Shown one piece after another: positions 57,690 to 64,000 of a stretch of DNA of 64,000 nt. How positions within the stretch are numbered: position 1 is the stretch's first letter; the number at the start of each line of letters is the position of its first letter. The position numbers and the translations under genes are program-made. The notes under the pieces were generated by a model, which was given only the letters and a program-made list of their open reading frames with translations, ran no database searches and had not been told where the DNA came from. The stretch is from Nitrospirota bacterium. GTDB lineage: Bacteria > JACPQY01. Location: assembly GCA_016190245.1 (NCBI GenBank), contig JACPQY010000063.1, positions 1 through 64,000 on the forward strand, in the 5' to 3' direction.

Positions 57690-60600
57690 ATGCCGGTCGT
57701 GGGGGAAATCACTACGCGCACACAAGTGGGGTCTGGCGAGAGACGCGGCAAGGCACTGATCCTCAGTGCCTATCTCATGCTGAGCTCCCTCACCGTGCCT
57801 GCCTGCGATTTTCTGAGCCCCGGCGGATCTGACGAGGAAAAGACAAGCGGAAGCTCCTCCGAGCCGCTCCCCACCAAGACCGACATCGTTCAAGACGCCG
57901 TCACGGGCGTCGCCTTCGACGCGGGCGCCGCAGCCGGACAGACCGGTGGGATCCGCGGCTCCGTCCAGGCAGACGGCATCCGGGGCGCGGACATGTCGGG
58001 CGCAGACCAGGGAATCCGGGGCGGCATCCGCGGGGGGATCCGCGGGGTCTCGCCTCACGACCTCACGACCTCACGCTCCGTTCGTCGCCAGTCCGGTGAA
58101 ATCCCGATCGCGGGCGTGCGTGTGCGCATCGAAGGCACGTCCTTCACCACGATCTCCGACGACAAGGGAAACTACGCCTTCGACTACGTCCCCCCCGGGA
58201 ACTACCTCCTCGTCTCGGAGAAGCAGGGCGGCAGCGGCGAGATGTACGCCGCGTCCCAACCCATCTCGGTCGCCGCGGGCTCGGTGGCGGACACCGGACC
58301 GATGTCGCTGGCCGAAACCGGCTCGATCGGCGGCTCGGTCCGCCGGACGGACGCCTCCAGTCATCTCGGCACGGACGTCTTCATCCCCGGCACAAGCTTC
58401 ACCGCCAAAACCGACGACGAAGGCAAGTTTGTCATCACGTACATCCCCGCCGGCACGTACGACCTTGCGGCCATGTTCCCCGGCTTCGAGATTCAACGAT
58501 GGAAAGGCCTCGAGGTGCGCTCCCGCGAAGTTACGAGCGTAGCCGACGCGACGCTGGCCCGTGCCCCTCCGGAACGCGCGAAGGCCGGCATGATCCTCGG
58601 CCGCGTGACCGCAGCGGGTGGAGGGGCGGTCCAGGACGCCGTCATCACCACCCTCCCGGAGACGCAGACCGGACGCACGGACTCCTCGGGCTCCTACGTC
58701 CTTTCCAACCTGCCCCCCGGCGCGTACCTTGTGAAGGCCTCGCGCGGCGGCTTCTCGGCCAACTCGAAATTCGCCGATCTCTCGGAATCCCTCTTTGCCG
58801 AGGTCAACCTCACACTCGCACCAAGCGCGCAGGTCCTCGCCGCGGGGACCGGCGGCTCCTCCGTGGGGGCCGCCCCAAGCGTCACGATTGATGCCCCGGC
58901 CACGGCCTCGCCCGGCTCCTCCGTCCATCTCGCGGCCCAAGCCACGGATCCCGACAGCGAGACGATCTTCCTGACCTGGAAGGCCAACGGCGGCTCCCTC
59001 TCCAGCACGTGGAGCGCCGAGGTGGATTGGACCGCTCCCGGCTCGAACGGCGTGTTCATCATCGAGGTCACCGCGACGGACGGCACGCTCAGCGAGCGGG
59101 CGCTGGCCGCCATCTCGGTCTCCGCCACGGGCCAGACGCTGACCATAGATACTACCCCGCCCTTCCCGCCGCGCCCCGACCGCCTCACGCTCACCACGCG
59201 CCCGCCCGGTCAGACGGATGAGATCGCCGGCAGCGCGGGGGCCGTCGAAGCCGCCGCCACCGTCAAGGCCTTCGGCGACGACCTCCTCACCACGCTCCTC
59301 GGCACCGCCGTGGCGACGGGCGACGGCTCCTTCGGCCCGCTGTCACTCGGCGACAACAAAGGCGATGCGAACGACCTTGTCCACCTCGTCGTCATCGATG
59401 CCGTGGGCAACCTCGGCATCCCCTACGCCGTCCTCAACGACAAGACGGCTCCGGACACGGCCCTGACCAAGACGGTCTGCGCAGCGAGCGTCATGATCTG
59501 CCAGACCAACTCCTCGTCCGCCACGTTCGAGTTCATCGCCGCCGAGACGGACGCGACGTTCGAGTGCAGCGTGGACACGGCCGCCTTCTCGACCTGCACC
59601 TCACCTCACACCGCCACCGGCCTCACCGAAGGCGCGCACACGTTTAGGGTCCGCGCCCTCGACTCCGCCGGCAATGCCGACGCCTCACCCGCCTCGACCA
59701 CGTGGACGGTGGATCTGACCGCCCCCGATACCTCGATCACCTCCAACCCGACGAACCCCACCGGGCTCACCTCCGCGACGTTCGGCTTCTCTTCGCCCGA
59801 CGGCACCGCCACCTTCGAGTGCAAGCTGGATGCCGGGGCTTTCGCCGCCTGCGCCTCGCCCAAAGTCCTCACCGCTCTCTCCGAAGGCTCCCACGCGTTC
59901 TCCGTGCGCGCCGTGGATCCCGTCGGCAACGCGGACGCCTCCCCCGCCTCGTTCACCTGGACGGTGGATCTCACCGCGCCGGACACGACCATCACAACAC
60001 AACCGGCCACGCCCACGAGCGCCACGTCGGCATCCTTCTCGTTCACTTCACCCGATGCCGGCGCGACGTTCGAATGTTCCCTCGACAGCTCCGCGTTCGC
60101 CGCGTGCAGCGCCCCCTACGCCCTCACGAGCCTGACCGGCGGCTCGCACTCGTTCTCCGTGCGCGCCAAAGACGCCGCCGGGAACGCCGATGCCACGCCG
60201 GCAACGTACGCATGGGTGGTGGACATTACGGCCCCCACGCCCGGCACGCTCACGGCAACCAACACGTCCTACGGCGGCACGCACGTGGACGCGACGTTCG
60301 ACCTCTCCGTCAGCTTCACCGACGGCACCGGATCGGGCGTCGTCTCCTGCCAGTCCTGCAAGAGCACGGACGGGACGTGCGATTTCGAATGGGTCGCGGC
60401 CACGTTCTCGTCGGGCACCTGCTCCGTGACAGGGCTCGCCTGCACGGACGGTCAATCGCTTACTCTGAGCATGCGTGGGACGGACGCGGCCGGGAACGTC
60501 GGCCAGGCGGCGCCGATCACGCGGACGTGCGACGCCACGGCCCCCACGGCGGCCAGCGCCGTCACCCTCTCCAACGGCACCACCAGCACGCACGTGGATG

Positions 60601-63194
60601 GGAACTACGACATCCAGACTAATTTCTCCGATGCGAGCGGGGCCGGGATCGCGAGTTGCGAGTACTGCCAGGCGACGGATGGCACCTGCGACTCCGAGTG
60701 GACGGCCGCAAACTTCTTCGGTGGGAGCTGCACGAAGACGGGCGTCACGTGCACGAATGCCCAGTCCCTCACCATCAACATGCGCGCCACGGACAACGTC
60801 GGCAACATCGGCGCCGCCACGGCCATCACTCGAACCTGCGACACGGCCGCACCGGTCATCGGGACCGTTACCACCCCCGCCCCGTCAACGGCAAACTACG
60901 TCCCGAACAGCTTCACGCTCCAGGCCTCGTTCTCGGATGCCGCCGGGTTGGGCACCTGCGAGTATTGCAAGGCCACCGACGGCGCCTGCAATACCGAGTG
61001 GGCCTCCGCCACCATCAACGGCTCGAACTGCGAGAAAACGGGCATCACCTGCACCACGAGCGATTCCCTCACGCTCAACATCCGGGCTACAGACACGTTC
61101 GGAAATGTCGGCACCGGAACGCCCGTGTCGCGCACGTGCGACGCGACGGCCCCCACGACCACGGACAATGCCTCCACCACGTGGACGGCGAGCGACACGG
61201 TCGTCACTCTCTCGCCCACGGACAACGGCGGCGGCTCGGGAGTGGCGAGCACCGTCTACTGCGTGGATACCTCGGCCTCGTGCACGCCCGGCACATCGGG
61301 CACCTCGGTCAATGTCACCTGCGCCTCCGGGAACACCTGCCAGCAGTACGTGCGATATCAATCCACGGACAACGTGGGCAACGTGGAAACGGTGCGGACG
61401 AGCGTGGTGATCCGAATCGACAAGCAGGCGCCCACCACATCGGGCTCCGTCTCGATCTCACCGGTGGGCGGCTCCTACATGGGCACGAGCTACACGATCC
61501 AGGCCACCTTCACGGAGTCCGGCTCGGGCATCTCCACCTCCACGTGCGACTACTGCGCGGCGACCTCTTCACAGGGTGCCGGGTCTTGCGGCCCGGGCTG
61601 GACTGCCGTGGCCTCCGTCATCGGTACCCAGTGCTCGAGCACGGGCCTCTCCTGCACGAACAACCAGCTCTACTACTTTAAGATCCGCGCCAAGGACACC
61701 GTCAACAACGGCTACACCGAATTCAGTCAGGTCAACTACACCTGCGACGCCACCGATCCGTCGGCCGGCAACGTGTTTGACGGTCCGACCACCGCGGTGG
61801 ACGTGGACCTCTGGACGCACCCCAGCGAGTTCAAGGCGAACTGGAGTGGGTTCACCGACGCCGTGAGCGGCCTGAGCTACTACGAATACGCCATGGGGAC
61901 GACCATCTGCACGGGCGGCAACCCCAACAATCTGAAGGGCTGGACCAACATAGGCACGGCGACCTCCGTCGCCGTCACCGGCCTGTCGCCCACCGCTTGG
62001 AACACGTACTACTTCAACGTGAAGTTCTACGATCAGGTCGGCCGGACGGTTTGCTCATCGTCGGATGGTTATCTGCTGGTCGACCGGCTCATCCAGTCCT
62101 CCTATCAAGCGGGCCAGGACGCCACCGTGGTCCTCGACTCCAGCGGCCGCGACAACGTCCTCTTTGGACAGTACGACACATCCACCAGCGACTGGGATCT
62201 CAAGTTCGCCACCGACTCGGGCGGCTCATGGGCGATCGCCTCCGCGGCCTCCACGAACTCCGTGGGCGAGTATTCCTCCCTGGCCCGCAAGAGCAGCGAC
62301 GGCTCTTTCCACGTGCTTTACAAGGACAAGACGAACTACGATCTGCGCTACGCGACGTGCACCTCCGGGTGCGGCTCGGACCCCGGCTGGACGAATGACG
62401 TCTTGATAGACGGCAACTCAAGCCCCGGCACGGGCTGTTCGGCTACAGGGAGCATCGGCGACTACCCCCATGTCGTGTTCCAGGGGACCACGATGTACGC
62501 CGCGTACCGCGATGCCACCAACGCCTCCCTCAAGTACGCCACCTGCGCCGGGACCTGCACCACGAATACCAACTGGACCTGCGCCACCGTGAACGACGTG
62601 GCGAACCCGGTCGGCCTGTACCCCGATCTCCTGGTCACGGCGGGCGGCGTCCACCACGCGGTGCACTACGATTCCACCTCACAGGATCTGCTCTACTCAG
62701 AGTGCACCGCCACCTGCACCACGGGCGGCAACTGGACGACCGCCGCCATCCAGACCTCGAACAACTCGGGACGGTGGCCAAAAATCCAGCGCACGACCGG
62801 CGGAGTCCTGCGGGTGGTCTACCAGTTCGAAGACGGCGTGCCGACGCGGGAGTTGCGCTACACCACCTGCTCGGGCACATGCACAAACCCCGCGAACTGG
62901 AGCGCGCCCACGACGGTGGAGACCTGCGATTTCACCGACCGGTGCGGACATCTCGGCTATGCGCTGGACTCCAACGACAAGAATCACGTGAGCTACTACG
63001 GCAGCGGCGGCAGCCTGGGCTATGCGAACGACACGGGTGGATCCTGGACCACCACCAGCTTCAGTTCCGGAGTGACGGGCGCGTCGTGGAACGGCAACTG
63101 GACGAGCCTCGCTCTTGAAGGCAACCGGACTCCGCACATTGTTCACATGGACTACGCCAGCTACGACATCCGCCTCTTGGTTCCCTACCCATAG
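57690..63194 (+). CDS. Giant surface lipoprotein with carboxypeptidase-regulatory-like, Ig-like and propeller domains
   Basis: The protein has about 1,834 residues. A lipoprotein signal peptide ends LTVPAC, followed by a short GIRG-repeat stretch. Three carboxypeptidase-regulatory-like domains come next (DDKGNYAFDYVPPGNYLLV, DDEGKFVITYIPAGTYDL, DSSGSYVLSNLPPGAYLVK), then a PKD-like domain (about 400-470) and three Ig-like repeats with FECSLDSSAFAACSAP. About five Cys-patterned repeats follow (CEYCQATDGTCDSEW), and the C-terminal region of about 380 residues has propeller-like repeats each ending in YATC-x3-C. No catalytic motif is seen; a surface binding role is inferred. The ATG at 57690 is preferred over a TTG at 57681. 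Confidence 0.8.
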   Translation: MPVVGEITTRTQVGSGERRGKALILSAYLMLSSLTVPACDFLSPGGSDEEKTSGSSSEPLPTKTDIVQDAVTGVAFDAGAAAGQTGGIRGSVQADGIRGADMSGADQGIRGGIRGGIRGVSPHDLTTSRSVRRQSGEIPIAGVRVRIEGTSFTTISDDKGNYAFDYVPPGNYLLVSEKQGGSGEMYAASQPISVAAGSVADTGPMSLAETGSIGGSVRRTDASSHLGTDVFIPGTSFTAKTDDEGKFVITYIPAGTYDLAAMFPGFEIQRWKGLEVRSREVTSVADATLARAPPERAKAGMILGRVTAAGGGAVQDAVITTLPETQTGRTDSSGSYVLSNLPPGAYLVKASRGGFSANSKFADLSESLFAEVNLTLAPSAQVLAAGTGGSSVGAAPSVTIDAPATASPGSSVHLAAQATDPDSETIFLTWKANGGSLSSTWSAEVDWTAPGSNGVFIIEVTATDGTLSERALAAISVSATGQTLTIDTTPPFPPRPDRLTLTTRPPGQTDEIAGSAGAVEAAATVKAFGDDLLTTLLGTAVATGDGSFGPLSLGDNKGDANDLVHLVVIDAVGNLGIPYAVLNDKTAPDTALTKTVCAASVMICQTNSSSATFEFIAAETDATFECSVDTAAFSTCTSPHTATGLTEGAHTFRVRALDSAGNADASPASTTWTVDLTAPDTSITSNPTNPTGLTSATFGFSSPDGTATFECKLDAGAFAACASPKVLTALSEGSHAFSVRAVDPVGNADASPASFTWTVDLTAPDTTITTQPATPTSATSASFSFTSPDAGATFECSLDSSAFAACSAPYALTSLTGGSHSFSVRAKDAAGNADATPATYAWVVDITAPTPGTLTATNTSYGGTHVDATFDLSVSFTDGTGSGVVSCQSCKSTDGTCDFEWVAATFSSGTCSVTGLACTDGQSLTLSMRGTDAAGNVGQAAPITRTCDATAPTAASAVTLSNGTTSTHVDGNYDIQTNFSDASGAGIASCEYCQATDGTCDSEWTAANFFGGSCTKTGVTCTNAQSLTINMRATDNVGNIGAATAITRTCDTAAPVIGTVTTPAPSTANYVPNSFTLQASFSDAAGLGTCEYCKATDGACNTEWASATINGSNCEKTGITCTTSDSLTLNIRATDTFGNVGTGTPVSRTCDATAPTTTDNASTTWTASDTVVTLSPTDNGGGSGVASTVYCVDTSASCTPGTSGTSVNVTCASGNTCQQYVRYQSTDNVGNVETVRTSVVIRIDKQAPTTSGSVSISPVGGSYMGTSYTIQATFTESGSGISTSTCDYCAATSSQGAGSCGPGWTAVASVIGTQCSSTGLSCTNNQLYYFKIRAKDTVNNGYTEFSQVNYTCDATDPSAGNVFDGPTTAVDVDLWTHPSEFKANWSGFTDAVSGLSYYEYAMGTTICTGGNPNNLKGWTNIGTATSVAVTGLSPTAWNTYYFNVKFYDQVGRTVCSSSDGYLLVDRLIQSSYQAGQDATVVLDSSGRDNVLFGQYDTSTSDWDLKFATDSGGSWAIASAASTNSVGEYSSLARKSSDGSFHVLYKDKTNYDLRYATCTSGCGSDPGWTNDVLIDGNSSPGTGCSATGSIGDYPHVVFQGTTMYAAYRDATNASLKYATCAGTCTTNTNWTCATVNDVANPVGLYPDLLVTAGGVHHAVHYDSTSQDLLYSECTATCTTGGNWTTAAIQTSNNSGRWPKIQRTTGGVLRVVYQFEDGVPTRELRYTTCSGTCTNPANWSAPTTVETCDFTDRCGHLGYALDSNDKNHVSYYGSGGSLGYANDTGGSWTTTSFSSGVTGASWNGNWTSLALEGNRTPHIVHMDYASYDIRLLVPYP

Positions 63195-63307
63195 TAGCGC
63201 GCGCTGTCGACAAGCGACCGGCCACCCGCGCTTCGGGGTCAGGTCTTGCGATGCAACATGCGCTCGATCGCAGGACATGCGCCCGGAATGCCGGACAGGG
63301 AGAGGCT

Positions 63308-64000
63308 TCAGAAACTCGCCCCGATCCGGAGATAGAGATCCCAGAGGTCCCGCTCGGTGACCGCCTTGGCATACCCCAGGTGGAACGCCGTCGGGACGCC
63401 GTAGAACAGCACGACGTCGGTCCCGAGTTCGGCCCCCGCCCCAATCTCCACCAGATCAAGGGCATAGCGTTCGTCGTGGGCCAGCCCGCCGTCCAGGAAG
63501 GCCAGTGCGTGCAATTGCTGGACAAAAACGGGCCAGAGACGCACGCCGCGTTCGATGCGGGCGACAGGGAAACGATACTCCAGACTCCCCAGGGTGAACC
63601 GCCGGCCTTCGAGGTAGTTGAACGGCAGCCCGCGCAGCATGTAGTTGCGATCGGGAAGGCTCACGATCGGACTCTCGTCGAGAAACCCGCCCAGCGCGAA
63701 AGCGCGTCTCGATCCCTCGCCCAGGGCCGCCCCCCCGGCGAGACGCCAGGCCACCACGTGGTGCGGCAGGGGTGCAATCCGGTGGAAGCGCCTGTAGTCC
63801 GCTCGAAGCACCTGCTGGTCCAGGTCACCCCCGAAGACACCGTGCGCGATCTCCCATGACGAATGAAAGAACGCGCCGCGTTCCGGGCTGATCGAATAGC
63901 GATAGAACTTGCGATTGCCGTACCCCAGGCCGACCCGAAGTCCCGCCCGGTGCCCCGCCGCGAGATACTCCTCCGCCTTGTCCTTTCCGAAATTGTCGCG
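63308..64000 (-). CDS. C-terminal part of an Omp85/BamA-like outer-membrane barrel (5' end beyond window)
   Basis: The frame stays open from the stop at 63308 to the last base of the window, so the gene is partial; an in-frame GTG at 63811 is internal. The translated part reads like the end of a bacterial surface antigen (D15) domain: GNRKFYRYSISPERGAFF, then NYMLRGLPFNYLEGRR with an RGxPF-like barrel motif, FLDGG, and a C-terminal aromatic residue (ending GASF). Such barrels insert or secrete outer-membrane proteins, or close a propeller-barrel fusion. It is convergent with the giant lipoprotein gene. Confidence 0.7.
   Translation of the reverse strand, partial: RDNFGKDKAEEYLAAGHRAGLRVGLGYGNRKFYRYSISPERGAFFHSSWEIAHGVFGGDLDQQVLRADYRRFHRIAPLPHHVVAWRLAGGAALGEGSRRAFALGGFLDESPIVSLPDRNYMLRGLPFNYLEGRRFTLGSLEYRFPVARIERGVRLWPVFVQQLHALAFLDGGLAHDERYALDLVEIGAGAELGTDVVLFYGVPTAFHLGYAKAVTERDLWDLYLRIGASF

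Noticed and set aside
63195-63307. Separate small gene before the BamA-like gene
   Set aside because: Short convergent gap with no start, ribosome site or conserved motif.
1-64000. tRNA or rRNA genes
   Set aside because: I saw no cloverleaf-like segment with TTC-x-A arms or rRNA-like conserved blocks; this is a visual check, and a covariance-model search would be decisive.

Overview
The window comes from a GC-rich diderm (Gram-negative) bacterium. It encodes a LolD-type lipoprotein-export ATPase, a PilQ outer-membrane secretin, several lipobox proteins and the C-terminus of an Omp85/BamA-like barrel. The pilM-N-O-P-Q-aroC gene order, pentaheme cytochromes, SBBP/DUF11 proteins and a large Cys-patterned surface lipoprotein resemble deltaproteobacterial, myxobacterial or related uncultured lineages. 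No rRNA, tRNA or phylogenetic marker is present to settle this. I saw no CRISPR array, transposase, phage gene or defence system.

Region 1 (about 0.2-18.1 kb) is the most unusual part. It holds eight genes from three paralogous families, plus one LVIVD-type beta-propeller lipoprotein. The families are two fusions of a cytochrome-b-like membrane domain to a pentaheme cytochrome c, three polytopic spermidine-synthase-like proteins with a conserved C-x13-C pair, and three proteins made of a membrane domain plus a beta-propeller. They are interleaved on both strands. I interpret this as an undescribed membrane-bound redox or small-molecule system; the function is unknown.

Region 2 (18.2-29.5 kb) carries GT-C-type membrane glycosyltransferase-like proteins, a 1,875-residue SBBP/DUF11 exported protein and small one-TM proteins. 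Region 3 (29.4-40.3 kb) is a type IV pilus locus. It has a minor-pilin operon (PilA-like, PilV-like, PilW-like, a giant 1,221-residue PilX-like protein, a small membrane protein and a DUF2723 protein), a divergent GT-C/TPR membrane protein, and two nearly identical tandem pilA genes with strong Shine-Dalgarno sites.

Region 4 (40.3-53.9 kb, all minus strand) reads as one long operon: pilM-pilN-pilO-pilP-pilQ-aroC-lipoprotein-lolD-mnmA-mtaB-recO-argS-SPOR. Several pairs overlap by 4 bp (ATGA or GTGA), and a good sigma-70 promoter lies upstream of pilM. Region 5 (54.0-64.0 kb) has a promoter driving a lipoprotein-lysA pair, truD bracketed by about 150-bp direct repeats, a very large surface lipoprotein, and the 3' part of a BamA-like gene cut by the window edge.

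Two families of small repeats run through the window. One consists of degenerate 7-bp-period tandem repeats, two of which lie inside pilin leader sequences and one inside the core of mnmA. The other consists of hairpin elements beginning GTAG, which supply the stop codons of at least three genes, show compensatory stem changes, and are carried in-frame inside mtaB.
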